The translations under genes were made by a program, and so were the position numbers. Positions 38,070 to 52,333 of a DNA stretch of 64,000 nucleotides are shown here, piece after piece; position 1 is the stretch's first letter, and every line of letters begins with the position of its first letter. This stretch comes from Amyloporia xantha (Eukaryota > Basidiomycota > Agaricomycetes > Polyporales > Adustoporiaceae). The DNA lies in assembly GCA_036971615.1 (NCBI GenBank), contig JAYKKR010000001.1:4402001-4466000 (forward strand), written 5' to 3'. The notes under the pieces were generated by a model, which was not told where the DNA came from, searched no databases, and was given only the letters and a program-made list of their open reading frames with translations.

Positions 38070-38533
38070 GGTGATGAAAGAGGGAGCTGTGGACACAGCG
38101 CAAGACACAGCGCGTCTGCGCGTTTGCGAGTCGCGCTGTGGGCACGTGCCACGTGCACCAACTTTGTGGCGGCTATGATGGGCGCTCCGAGACATTGCCA
38201 TCCTATCGCACACATACTTGCTTTCGTTCCATTTGCAGCCTGACCTGCACTACTCGCCATAAGAATGCTTAGGGAGAGTCTCTCAGCACTGGAACTCTCG
38301 TTCTCTCAGCCACTGCTCTCCTGAAGATTGTCTTGACACTGCAAGGAGGCGGAACAAGCTGTCACCAGATCCGGAATCATTGTAACGACTTGGACATCTG
38401 TCAATGCTATAGCCACTGGCGTAGGGAGGAGACAGCGGTTTTCACGGCAGTACAAACAGCCTTTGGCTTCCTCGGTACATCTAGCTCCCTAAGAACGGTT
38501 GTTCACGCTATCTCCCCCCAGTTCTCTAAATCA
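38070..38533. other. Divergent promoter region
   Basis: Gap between the starts of the Cse1 gene and the DUF4419 gene. No TATA or repeat recognised. Confidence 0.5.
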
Positions 38534-40098
38534 ATGCCTGTGACCTTCCAGGTTGCGTCGCATGTTGCCGTACCGTTGGGAACAGGTGTTCGAGGTCGTA
38601 GTGATAGTGTGAGAGACCTACTACGCTCTGCCTGCCCAGAACAATCGCGGCAATGTGCTGTCTTGCTACAATCGTCAATCTCGGTTGACGAGCTGCCCTC
38701 GTTACGACCGCAGAGCAATGGTTTTGTGCGTACAATTTTACAGGCATACAACACTCATCAACATCTGACCATCAGGTTCGTCGTGTGCATCGTCTGCTCG
38801 TCATGGATCTGACGATTACTTTTTGTCTAGGCCTGACGACGTTTGGATAGCCATTCTGAGCCAGCTCAGTCATTAGTAAGTTCAGTCTTTATCGTGAACT
38901 TGGCATAAACCATGACGGTGCGCAGTATCAGTGCTCATCAAGAGGACCTGCGTCATTTGTTCGCCGAGCGCAAAGACAGGCGATCCCTGAGCATTGTTGC
39001 CGAGGGCTCTCGGTACACCGTAGATTTTACTAGCACGGCCCGTCAGATGACCTCACAGCTTCACCAGCATGTGAGGCTTGTTTTCCACTCAGTCTGAGTG
39101 ACACTTGGTTCATGCTTTGTATTTTAGGTATCTGATCAAACCCTGACAAGGTGGATTCTTCCAGACTTCACGACCACTACCTTGGTTGATACAACGATAT
39201 GTTCGGTTATGATGTTGTCGTCTCAGAGTTCGTAAGTGGCTCTCACCATAGCACACCCGCCACGTGCTTAATCACGGACTAATTCTTGCACAGATATTTT
39301 GAATTCGAGATGGTATGTGCCTGTGGGATTCCAACTGTTACCTTAGAGGGTGAAAAGGCAGATTGGCAAAAGCTCCTAGACCGTACAGAGAGGCTGGACT
39401 CCTTTGGCGATGATTCAAAGCTTTGGGCCATGATGCTACGTCCGATCTTGCGTCGCTTCATCGGCGCGTTTGACGGCAATCCCGACATAGAATTTTGGGA
39501 GCACGTCGCGCATTATGACCCAAAATTCTATGGAAAGGACGACTTGAGTGGCTGGATCACCGCATTTTGTGTATGGTCGAACAAAGGCAAGTGGCAGGCG
39601 GGAAATAAAGCTGAGAATACGTCTACGCCCCAGTCTGGTGAGCTCTCTAAATACAACACTGGGGTTTATAAAATAACCGAGCCACGTATAGCGTTGTCGG
39701 TTTTGGGTGAAGATCATGACCGATGTTTGGTACTGGACGACGTACAGTATCCCCAGATGTCTGTTCTCTTCATCCCAGACGGGTTCTGTGAGGCAGAGGT
39801 GGAACTTGACGACGACGGTCTCGAGCTGAGCTGTATGATGGTCGCTGGTCATGTTGCCATGGCTGTCACCGCCGAGATGAACAGCAGCGAGCTCAACACT
39901 GTCAGTCCCTGTCCCCAATGGATGATCTTCCTGAAGGAGCAACAACAGTCCGCTCAAGGCCCGGATGTGGTCATATGGAGCGATGTAGAGAACGACGCAC
40001 ACCCACCCCCACCTCAGCCAGAGCAGACCGCTGGGAAGAAGCGTGGCAGTGCTGCTGCCCGGCGGCGTCGATTTCGTGGGACTTGCGTTATCTCGTAA
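38534..40098 (+). CDS. DUF4419 domain protein
   Basis: The function is unknown. The ATG at 38534 gives MPVTFQVASHVAVPLGTGV, then QSNGFVRTILQAYNTHQHLTIRPDDVWIAILSQL across the first intron. Family landmarks continue with SRYTVDFTSTARQMTSQLHQH, RWILPDFTTTTLVDTT, CGIPTVTLEGEKADWQKLL, DSFGDDSKLWAMMLRPILRR and YGKDDLSGWITAFCVW. Four short introns fall in the first half, and the rest (39297-40098) is one exon. The C-terminus is Pro-rich, then basic (GKKRGSAAARRRRFRG), ending CVIS, a possible CaaX-like tail. The C-V-I-S ending would suit farnesylation, but this is inference. Confidence 0.88.
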
Positions 40099-41388
40099 GG
40101 TAGTCGTTCCGCACGCTCCACTGTCGTTCTGTCACGGCTGTATTCATTCCCTGGGGGACGTCGACAGTCCTCGACGCCCTTCTCCCACTTGGATTCATTT
40201 GCATTCCCCAGTACCGTGGATCCTTTATGCCAACTGACCGGCACGGTCCCACACGGAACATTACTACTGTCAGATTCAAATCTGGGCTCCACGGGGGACA
40301 TTCGTACCTTACACTACCAATTTGTCTGTATGCCAGATTTCTCTGTAGCGCGCTGTTCTATCTCATCACGATTTCTAGATGTACCTCAATCACTTATCAT
40401 TTGGTGTTGCAAATATCTGTGGAAAGGATTGCACACCCCTGCCTTTTGTCTCCTCATCGGACACCGATTATCTGGCAGCAGGAAGACCCCTAGTCGGTGC
40501 TTTGATCTACCGTGACAGAACGCGGCAGTCATCACCTCCGTGTACGGATTCGGTGTGTTGTCGTGGCCTCTGCAGCGTATCTGAGATGGACGTGATATCG
40601 TATTACAAACTATTGAACGATGTTTTCACACCTATCAAGCTTTCCGGTACTTCACCTACGTTGCATGGTACGCAGTTTCAAAGAGATCTAATGCACTCTT
40701 GATGTCCATTTTTATCAGTCTACTCAGCTGGCCTCTATGACCGTCTCCCGAATTGCATGACGTTCCGACAAACTTGTGGGAAGATGCGAAAGTCTGCCTT
40801 CGCACCCCACGGAGATCTGTCAAATAGTGTCTATTAATATTTTGACGCAGTCCCTGAGTGCACAGGGGCTCACGACTCCTGATTTCGTCGTTTGGATGCC
40901 AAAATCTCTTGTCTTCTTAAATTTCAAATTGCGTTTTGTCTATGCCGTGTGCCTCCATTAGAAATTATTATAAATTATAATCCAATTATGCATGCGGACT
41001 GGTCACCAGTCAATCTATCGCGCCCGACGGTGTCGGTCTTTTGTCAGTAGCATTACACATGTGCCCCGCTGCATGTCCCGAAATGATGAGCCCCGATGTA
41101 CCTGCTGTCAGACTCAATGACACGCCACACGGCAAGGTGGGGTCAATTGATGAGAAGCCCGCCACGCTCTTATCATCGATATGTCCCCGCTCTTACGAAT
41201 GATTCAATGCAAGACCCAACTACGCGACAAACGGTCATTCCATTTAATATTACATAAATCATTAGTAATCGTAAGTATCTTTTACGAGCACAGGATATGA
41301 GACTAGAAGTACACGGTGTAAATGCAGAGCAATGCAAGCCCTCCAGAATACTGATAAATCAAACACACTACGTCACTACAGGCAACGT
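40099..41388. other. Intergenic
   Basis: This 1.3 kb region lies between convergent genes. Short frames (for example 40379-40702) lack start context, domains or conserved features. An AT-rich near-palindrome lies around 40960-40985. Nothing else recognised. Confidence 0.45.
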
Positions 41389-42355
41389 TCAGTTTAGCCG
41401 TTGAGGCAGGTTTCCGACAGGCAACGTGAACCAGCTCTCCTCCCGAATCAAGAGTTGAGCGGTGCCGACGTAGAACGCGACGAACGCAGTGATGACGCCT
41501 ACGGCTCCGCCTGCTTTAGTGGTATCTGCAGCCGAAGTTACAGACGCGACCATGTTACCTATAACGCCACGCATATAAGTCAACTGTTACGCTAACGACG
41601 AAGGAAGACCACAAACCAATGCCAAGCAACAGGAAAGTGAGTGTCAGGAAAAAGAACAGCGCCACCATGCCCAGATTGCGCCTTAAGGAAGCAATGCTGA
41701 GCGACGGACATGAGTAACAGATACAATGCAGCATGCATGAGATAACTCACAAGATAAGGAATGTGATGATGAACCACATCATGAGATACAACCCCAGAGC
41801 TGAGTTGAGCTCAGATTTGCTGGTGTAGGCTGCCTCAATACCGAAGCCCGGGATCAAGATCGTCCCATACGACATCCAGAAACCGCCGTACATCGAGAAT
41901 GCTGTCGGGCAAATGTCGGCATGAGGACAATCGACTCAACCCAACCCCGTTGCAAGTAGTCGGAGCCATTGGATTTAAAATAGTACTGACCAGTTGCTCC
42001 AAACGTGTTTCCACTCGCAAACTCCCACATCCCCGCAATGAACTGGCAGAGACCTCCAACGAAAAGAGCCATCCCCACTACAACGTTAGGGTGGTTGATA
42101 TCTCGTACAGTGGCATTGATAAAAGACAGCAATAAAGTAGTCGATGCGAAAGCGAAAAGTCCACTAAAACAATATTCAGAAAAGCTGCCAACGATACAGG
42201 TAGAGGGACACGTACAGCGGACCTGGATTACCCAACTTTCTGAATTGTTGAGTGGACGAGCTCGAGCCTGAGCCCATTGTCATTTGGCGACTCGGAAGGG
42301 CGTTCACCTCGGCGATTTCGCCGCTCTCTGCTTTCTCAAACTGCGAAGATGACAT
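41389..42355 (-). CDS. GPR1/FUN34/YaaH (AceTr) family acetate/ammonia transporter
   Basis: Small six-helix membrane protein. It starts MSSSQFEKAESGEIAEVNAL at 42355. The family motif NPGPLGLFAFASTT forms across the first intron (GTACGT donor). Transmembrane stretches are visible as VVVGMALFVGGLCQFIAGMW, FGATAFSMYGGFWMSYG, LNSALGLYLMMWFIITFLIL and GVITAFVAFYVGTAQLL. It ends WFTLPVGNLPQRLN before TGA at 41391-41389. About 220 residues after removing five or so short introns. In this family Ato/Ady2-type proteins move acetate and are linked to ammonium export. Which one applies here is not decidable from sequence alone. Confidence 0.92.
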
Positions 42356-45300
42356 TGCGAAGTAACAGGGCAGACTGTGGCAGAGGGCGACGAGGAGTGG
42401 AGAGAAGAAGCAAGCCGAGGAGGCGTGATGTTGCCCTGGCGGTCCTTTAACCAGAGGGCTTACATAAGCATTTCTGGCATGTCGCGCCGTGGTGAAGCGC
42501 GCGCGGCCATCTCATATGACCCCAGATTGATGACCCCACGGACAGCCTGGGGAGGATAATTGTTGAGCAGGCCGTTTGTCGATTGTCTTCCAATCAGATG
42601 ATTGCCAGGAGAAGCGAAAAATACGCTAACATTTGGTCTCGCGATCCACAAGCGTTGAAGCTTGTCCGCTGCATGACCAGTGAGGAATGGAGCATGCCCA
42701 GGTCTAAGCCCCCTGGAGTATTACACCGCGCAGTCGGACGTGTCATACAGTCATGCGCCTGCTCACTGTCGATGTCCGTGTCAATGGCTAACTATAGGTG
42801 GGCAGCCTGGGAGATTAGTGAGCACGAGCGCCGTAGCAGCCGCAGGCAAATAGAACTCACCGATTGACGCTTCTGTCGCCGCACATCCCCTCCAGGTATA
42901 GTTTCACCACATAACGTCCGATCGCGAGCCCTCAAAATTTTAGGGCGTTCGGCGAGCATCCGGTCACATCAGATAAGTTCTCGTAAGTCATGCCTGTCCA
43001 TAGGTACACGCGAGACAGATGAGCCCAGCCTAGTCCGCGATAAAGAACCCCACCACGATGATGCCGGGATTCTGCAGCTCCTCATGCACAGCGTCCCGAC
43101 CGGAGGCGCAACGGAGAGAGAAGACGAGCCAAGGATCTGGCGCACTAGACTAGATGGAAGACTTCGCCAGTAGATGCCCGAGTGATCACGTCTGAAGGAC
43201 GAGGGAAGAGTCGAAGACATCTAGACACCAGACACCCGGGTAACAGTCAAGAACAGCTGCGAGCGCTGAAAGGCATGCGAAGCCAACCGAAGGATGAAGG
43301 ACAGCGAGTAAGATTGCATCAATTGAGCATAGCTAGTAAACAAGGAGCACAGAGCACGTCTTCTTCCCGCTTTAGCGTAGTCATACTGCATCTTGAACGA
43401 GAGCCTGAAGATTTACTTGAGACTTCCAATCGCCCTAAGCAAGCACCAATAGGGGTGCAGCACCATGCTTCAGATATGACGATGCCATGAAGAGAGCGCA
43501 CATTCCGAGACAGGCTTGCTACTGTGACCCTCAGGTCGCCATGGATCGGCCATAGTAAGCGGGGAGAAAGCAAGAGGACGATCGTCCGGGGAGAGCAACG
43601 CAGGCCGTATATAACCGCGGGGATAAGTGGGTATGCGGCATAAGGAGAGCACTCACCGTCATCACGGTAAGAAGGGTCATGAGTGCGGAAAGCTTCTTCT
43701 GAGAATCTTCCCTGACAGCCAAGCGTCAGGATTTCTACCATGAGACTAGGTTGGTCATTGAGATATAGGTAGTTTGCCGCGGAAAGACTGAAATAGGACA
43801 GCCGCTGTGAGGTCGGTCGGTGCCGCGATTCATGTGCAGTTACTGCATGGCCGTATCACGACCCAGATGACCTTGATGCTCCGTCTTCTGAAGTGGGGAC
43901 GAGTCTATGCTTAGAACAGCGTCGACCAAAAATACATACCGCAGTGCATGAGAAGTCGGCGAAACCTTCCTGTTGCGCACACGATGGACACATGGACATC
44001 CAAATTGACCAATGATAGCCTTTCAAGGTCATTGTATCAACACGTTCACATCGCACGCACCGTTAGATGATGGTAAGGATATCTAGCGTAGCCAACGAGA
44101 AGGCAACAAGAGGAGGCGCCAACTGGTGGCAGGGTAATAGGGACCGGGTACGGACTCAGGCACCTTGTACGGAACAACGCCTCCCGCTCTGCCAAATTCC
44201 AGCTTGCTGTAATATGCAAATAGCGCTGCTGCAGTGTGGAACACTGCCCAAGATGCCTGCTTATGAGGTACAATGCACCAAGACCATCTAAAGAGCGGAT
44301 GGGAAGAACTCTTTGAAGACAGATGATTCACGCGCCAAGTTCCAGAGTGAATCGCTGCAGTACGGGAGCGCTGGAATAGCCCAAGGAAAAACATGAAGCA
44401 GCACTGTAGTGTTGAGCAGGGGCAGCGGAAAGGAAAGCTACTCTCCATACTCATCCAGACCTTATATCAGTTCCGAAGTCGTAGAACGGACGGGACACCT
44501 CTCGGCCGAGACGGAATGCGGGACTGATCAATTACCGGACGCTTGTTGTATGCAGGTCCTAACAGCTCCGATAGGGAAATGAAGGCTGGCCTTACAACGG
44601 CGTATTAGAAGGAAGATAGCATCAAAACCCGGTATACGTTGTACCCGACAAGGGGCCATAGCGGAAGACAACATCAATGTCTCCGAACCCGCATTACGTA
44701 AGCCCTCATCCGGGTCCCCTGAAGCCGGAGCACCATGGGATTCCGTTTCCACCCGACAGCGCTTGTCTGGCGCCTGTCCTCAGCACTCAGCGCTCAGCGC
44801 CCGACGTTCTCGTCCAGTCTCGTCTTCGCTGCTGCCGAACACGTACCTTTGAAACAACTCTCTGTCGCTCCCGGTGGCGTTACATGCAGCGAATTAGTGC
44901 GCTGCGGTCTTGTCTATATTTCTGGTACAATTCACCCAATGTGAGATGGGAATCAATTCATGCTCGTGTTTTCTACGGAGAAATGGCAACCTTCCATCCA
45001 ACTTCCATCTGTCAAAGACATGGAGGCGGCTCCCCTTGCTCTACCCATCCAGTTGCAGGAGTGGATCATTCGGAAGGCCGCAGACGTATGTTTTCTCATG
45101 TCTATTGTCAGGTCTCTCTCGCACTGGCATAAATATCGGTAGCCGGAGAAGTGCCTAGACACCAGCAATGGCGCCATACATCTAGCTTGTTAGCAAGTTC
45201 GAAGCGATGATAGCGACAAACTTAGTCGTGAGTCTTCAGCTCTCAGATATGAAATACTTTCTTTACAAACAGCTATAATCTAGTAGTATCTCAGGCTATC

Positions 45301-46512
45301 ACCTTTTCTCGCGGCTGTAAAGCACAATAACTGATAACAAACACTGTACTCAGGCGTCCTGGTGCTGGAATGAAATGGTGAAGGTGGCATTAATTACATC
45401 ATACTCACACGCTTTCGTGCAGCAGACTAATCATTAAGACATTGCAAAACATGCCGTCGACGCACAAAAGGAATCAAGAGAGAGGAAATATACGCAACGG
45501 AGTCCCCGAAAATTATGGCATCTGACAGGCTCCTCCCTGAGTCGTAGTTTACAGCAACCGCAGCTGCCATCGTCACCATCGTCTTGTCTCATGAGGTACC
45601 CGCAAGCACCCATGTTCGCGAGGCCATTACCCCAATCCCCAATCTATAATAGTACAAACCGCCTCTTCGGACTCCCTCATTGGCGTGCATGGAGCATACG
45701 CGTGGTCTGAAATGCTCCTGGCCCCTCCGTGTTGCGTGTTGGGCCAGGCACCCGCTCAATACATCTATATGGGTCTATTCACTAACCCGACTCGCCACGA
45801 AAGTAGTAACGCCCTGGCGCTCTCGCTTCGCTGCACGATTTCGACGTGGCGCCATGTCTGATGTCTCTGAGGCCTCGTCTCGTACGACATACTGCGCACG
45901 GCGGATCCGAAGCATCTGGGTGAGGGTCCATTCTGGCGGCTGTCGCTGACTGGCTCTTTGGCCCCGGATGGCTTCCAATTGACTTCATCATCTGCCTCCG
46001 CGGGTCGGCGCGGCGGTCTACATATAGATAGGTATTTTACCTGGGATGCGCTTGCATTTATGAGAAATTTCCCGCCCTGTCGACCGCCGATTACATATAT
46101 TGATAACATCATTGAAAAGAGAGTAGGGCCATACCGCGGCCGGGTAGTGGTCGCTACTGGTCGTAGTCTTAAAGAAACTTCAAAAAGACCGGTTCATGAA
46201 CTTGATTTGTATAAACTGTAGACTTACGAGTAGTAACTGTGCGCTCTTCTCTTGATGAGAATAATGTTGAAAAGAGGGTGAAGAGTATAGTCTAGTCGTA
46301 GTCGCTCGATAGATTTATTATTTTATTTGAAGATCGCCAGGTCCATGATCACTCCTCAGCCTTCTGCCAGGGTGAGCGCTTGAGTGCGTGCGCTCTTCTT
46401 CCGATGCGCTCCGAAGGCGTTCATTTCCATATGTGGCAGACCGAACAATTGATCGATCTCACTACCATCGGAGAATCATTACGAGTTCCTTCGGGCGTTC
46501 TTGCAAGCTCAG
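42356..46512. other. Gene-poor region
   Basis: More than 4 kb without a gene I can support. Frames of 60-150 codons occur on both strands (43319-43741 minus, 44677-45132 plus, 45765-46112 minus), but none shows domains, membrane segments or a convincing splice pattern. They may be remnants, lineage-specific genes or noncoding DNA. Confidence 0.4.
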
Positions 46513-46876
46513 TAGGGCTGCTCAATTCTGCTCGCTCGGTGCGCGCTCGTCTGAGTACCTACCCGTTTTGGCCGTTTCCACTCGGCAGCCACGGCAAGCA
46601 GACCAGGTTGGGTCCTGGTATGGGTGAAGGTTTTCCTGACTGCAGGCTCGGTCAAAAAATTCGTAAAAGTCATTAGCGTTTTTGTACATGTATGCATAGC
46701 CTGTACGAAAGGTTTGGGCACGAGAATAGCTCGCACATGTCAGGAAATAATACACCTACACCCTGTGCAGCGCAGGTGGCTGATGCAGCGCGCTCGGATT
46801 TAGCCGTGTTCGAACAGCCTAAACAAGGAGGTGCTTGAGTGAGCGCGCACCAAGCGAGCAGAATTGAGCAGCCCTA
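46513..46876. mobile_element. MITE-like element with TA target duplication
   Basis: Terminal inverted repeats begin GGGCTGCTCAATTCTGCTCG inside flanking TA dinucleotides. The two 36-base ends (including the TA) match except at one position. The 364-base element has no credible reading frame. A TA duplication and this size fit a non-autonomous Tc1/mariner-type element. Confidence 0.75.
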
Positions 46877-47298
46877 GTATAGCCGCTTGTCGTCTCTGTT
46901 AGAAGCTCGAGGCTCTGGCTGTGTTCCATCGTAAATTCATACCGCCACGGTGCGTCAGTCTGGACATATACAAGTGGTCATTTTGTCTGAAATTACGATG
47001 CCTAAGGTAAGACTCGGCCTATTGCAGTCTTTGCGCCGCCTGCTGGCACTGCCGTAAGGCGTATTCATCTGACGACAATCATTCTACGCACAGTAGCCAC
47101 ATACGAATCTTCGAAATTTCAACACCAGCAGCGGAGTATATCAGCGAGGTGTGTACTGCGAGCAGCTCGTCCGTGCCGTCTTCAGAGCTCGTACTCGTGC
47201 AAAGCCGTCGAGCGTGGCTCAGTCCCCCCCTTTTGTTCATTCAAGAAACTGATATTTTACGCAAGTGTCATACCGAACGACGATTGTTAGTACTTGTC
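46877..47298. other. Intergenic
   Basis: Between the MITE and the acetyltransferase start. Nothing recognised. Confidence 0.45.
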
Positions 47299-48424
47299 AT
47301 GCGTTCCAACGCAAACACGATCATCGTCGATCGCGACGTCGTCCTAGTTCCCTACCGGTACGATACACATCTCTCCATCTATCCAGTACCTGCCGACTGA
47401 AGCGCCATTATGATCATCCGCTATTCCTCACGCCTCAGACATGAACACGTCGCTGTCAGTCGTCCTCGTCCACTATTCTCATCCCACCCTTCAGCACTTT
47501 GTCGCATCTCGACGGCTCCCACTGATGCTCGCCCTATAGCTAGAAATACCACGAATGGATGACCAGCCCTGAACTCCAGGAGCTGACGGCGAGCGAGCCG
47601 TTGACGCTCGAGCAGGAGTACGAGATGCAAAGTGCGTGTGGAGGGATGGAAGCGTTCCATCCCAGGTCTGTTTCGGAGAGGCATCGCTGATGGTCTCGGG
47701 GCAGGAAAATGGCAGGTCGACGAAGACAGTGCGTACAATCTCCTCTCGCATCCAAACCCTCACTTACCTAACAATCTACTCCTACCCTGCCCTACCGGCC
47801 ATCATGTCTCTCGTTGCCTGCCCGCTCCAAACAGAACTCACCTTCATCGTCCTCGCGGGCCAAGCAGCCGATGAGCATCAAAATAGCGAACGGCCTTCTG
47901 ACGCCCGCCTAGACTGGGACAGTGTCCGAACGCTGCCCATGATCGGCGATGTGAACCTGTTCCTGAAAGGCGCGCCGGAGGAAGAGGACTTTGAGGCAGA
48001 GGTCGAGATCATGATCGCAGGTGCGTCTGCGAGTCCTGTTCGCGCGTTGGCCAAGAGCGTCGATCCCTGACACACGGCCGTCCTCCCCCCCTTCTCGTTC
48101 CCACACAATCCCGCTTGGACCTACCAAGAGAGCGCCTACCGTCGTCGCGGGCTCGCACTCACCGCGTTGCAGCTTATGCTCAGTTACGCAACCTCGGCAT
48201 CCTCCTCCCGCCCTCTGCCCGTCCCGAGAGACCGCCTCGTCGCGCGCATAGGCGAGAAGAACACGCCGAGCATACGGCTCTTAGAGAAGCTGGGGTTTAC
48301 GGTGACGAAACGGGTGGAGGTGTTCGAGGAGGTGGAGATGCGGTACACAGCCGGGGAGGCGGTAGCCTGGAGGGAAGGCGAGCGGAGGGTTCTGCAGGAA
48401 TTGGGCGATAGCTCGAACGAATGA
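47299..48424 (+). CDS. GNAT N-acetyltransferase, NAT9-like
   Basis: The ATG at 47299 gives MRSNANTIIVDRDVVLVPY, then after two introns KYHEWMTSPELQELTASEPL, the family's N-terminal signature, and EQEYEMQRKWQVDEDKLTFI. The acetyl-CoA binding motif is SAYRRRGLALTALQLMLSYA near 48131-48187. The fold closes with RLVARIGEKNTPSIRLLEKL and LGFTVTKRVEVFEEVEM. About six short introns are needed. In other eukaryotes NAT9-like proteins acetylate protein N-termini or stabilise microtubules; the target here is unknown. Confidence 0.88.
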
Positions 48425-49193
48425 GCCACGTTTTGCAGCGCATATGAAATGATGAGTCAATACTAATACGAGAGCGGAAGGATTTGCCAACGATGTTAGT
48501 CAGGGAGTGTGAGGTATCCCACAGCGATGCTGAGTGATCTTCGAAGCTGTTATCTCCACTTGGGTCAGCTTTGTCATCGTCGATCGTCGGGCGCGAAGGC
48601 TCCCGACGAAGCTCGTCTAACGTGCGCAGACTCGTTCATTCGTCTTTTCAATCATCGGAGGCAGTACCCTCCAGTCGGACAGTTGCCGAGGAACAGGTAG
48701 TTACGTGATCGTTAGAACGCTTGAATTTTATCAAGAGGACTTACGCTTCACCCGTTCATTTCTATTCGCATCCTGTTGTAGAAGTGTCGTTACCGTTCAT
48801 AACATCGACATGGCGGCGCGTGTCTTCTCAACATTCGTCCAGTTTCTCGCTGTGCCGAAAAAGACAGAGACATCGCTCGCTGCGACATCTCTCGATAACG
48901 AGCCAACCCTAGGTCGTCTGTGGCGACTCCGCCTCCTGAACGGTTCCAGTATTTAGTAACCCTCCTTCCGAATGGGTATGTTCTCTTCACTCGGCGTCCT
49001 TGGGCGTTGTCTCTCGTAGGCGGACTCTAAATTGTTACCTTACGGAGGGAGGGGAGGACGCATAGGGTAACAATATCCTTGGGCGTAGACTGTCAAATAG
49101 TTCCATTTCAAAGCCAAACCCTGTTATCTGATGTGGAAGCGCATAAGGGCACGCCTTCGAACGGAGCGTCCGACTTCCCCCTGTTTTCTTTTC
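48425..49193. other. Intergenic
   Basis: Only short frames. A weak inverted repeat, ATTGTTACCTTA at about 49029 against TAGGGTAACAAT at about 49063, could form a stem. Confidence 0.4.
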
Positions 49194-49406
49194 CAGCTAA
49201 ATTAAGAACGCTAGGCCCCTCGCCGAAGAAGTGTGTACAGGCGGTATCTGAAAAACTTCACTTTCGACCGCAGATATGCTGTATCTTCTGCCTATTTTGG
49301 ACTAAACGCATTATTAAAAACTTTACAAATTACATCTTGTTCAACTGCGAGAGATGCCGCCTGTGTACACATTTTTGAGAGGGGCCCAGCGTTCTTGATT
49401 TAGCTG
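49194..49406. mobile_element. Fold-back or MITE-like element
   Basis: Ends read CAGCTAAATTAAGAACGCT inward from the left. The reverse complement of the right end gives the same run with a C for one T. Complementarity continues inward (GGCCCCTC; then TGTACA and AGGCGG blocks), so about 60 bases at each end can pair. The core is AT-rich and noncoding. No clear target duplication beyond a possible TC. Confidence 0.6.
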
Positions 49407-50467
49407 TCAGTCTGAGTCTCCCCCTTTATTCTCAAATTCGCGCGCAGAGTCAGGTATACATACGTTCAGAGATAGATTTTTAATATACGAGAATTCTCTA
49501 GGCATGCGCAGATCGGCTTCGAACTGATTTTGAAAGCTACAGTACGAGCATACAAGATGAGTGGTTAGCTACGCCTCCCGCGCGTACCCAATCCTTTCCA
49601 CCGGCGCTAGTCATAGTGGACAACCTATCAAATTCCTCTGCATTGGTTCTTGCAATTGGGTTATATACGTGCCGCCCTTGGATAACCTGGATTCTGGCCC
49701 ACGTCAGCTGTATGGTTGGGAACTATTTCATGCATGCGAGCGTCCATGGGATAGCGGGAGACTGGACTGGATCGGTCTGGCTCGTGTACATTTCTTGATG
49801 GAACTGTCGTTTATGGGAACTTGGTTGCCAATTGTGGAAAAGCCGACGGGGGTCAACACGTGGGAGGGACGCGTGCTCAGGTCACGTCCGTCGGTCGAGG
49901 CCAGGGAGAGGGGTGTTCTGCTTTGCCTGCTTCCCCACTGCGGGGCCCCGCCTTCGATCCGGCCTCGTCCAGGTCAGTACTTGGTATACAACGAGTGCGT
50001 ATACGACGCCGACATCGACACCGGCACCCACAAGTCCTCCAGGTCCATGTATGAATTACAATGTTCCGTGCACCGCCAGCTGCTGATGTCCGGCAGATCT
50101 TTGACGGAAGCCTGACTCTGTTATCTCAAGCTCGTCCGAAGAATCGTCTCGAGCCCTTCGTTCTTCCGCGCGTCCGCTTCCAGTTGGGGAGATTGGGAAG
50201 GGTAAGGTCTTATGATGAAAGGGGAGGGAGCCGCGACCACCTGACCCACGGGAACAAGGCCCGGTTCACTAAAGTCATCCGCTAGTTGACGACATATCCT
50301 CACTTGGCCGCATTCCCATGAACAAGTGATCATTTATCCATGTCCCGACACCACGTCTGCTTGATAACTGCGGAAGCCCTGGAACCCCGCCATTTCACTT
50401 ATAAGCTCCTCATCGCCGTCCGGAACGATGCTCCCCCTCATCCTCCTTTCTTTCATCCTCGATCGCC
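49407..50467. other. Intergenic with an unsupported open frame
   Basis: A 184-codon plus-strand frame (49561-50115) begins only at GTG and has no recognisable domain. I treat it as chance. The right end is the promoter of the aldehyde dehydrogenase. Confidence 0.4.

Positions 50468-52333
<1,866 letters not shown>

Noticed and set aside
43319..43741. 140-codon minus frame
   Set aside because: No domain, signal or consistent splice partner. Composition looks noncoding.
44677..45132. 151-codon plus frame
   Set aside because: Cys/Arg/Ser-rich without any recognisable pattern. Overlaps other equally weak frames.
49561..50115. 184-codon plus frame
   Set aside because: Starts only at GTG and has no recognisable family or context.
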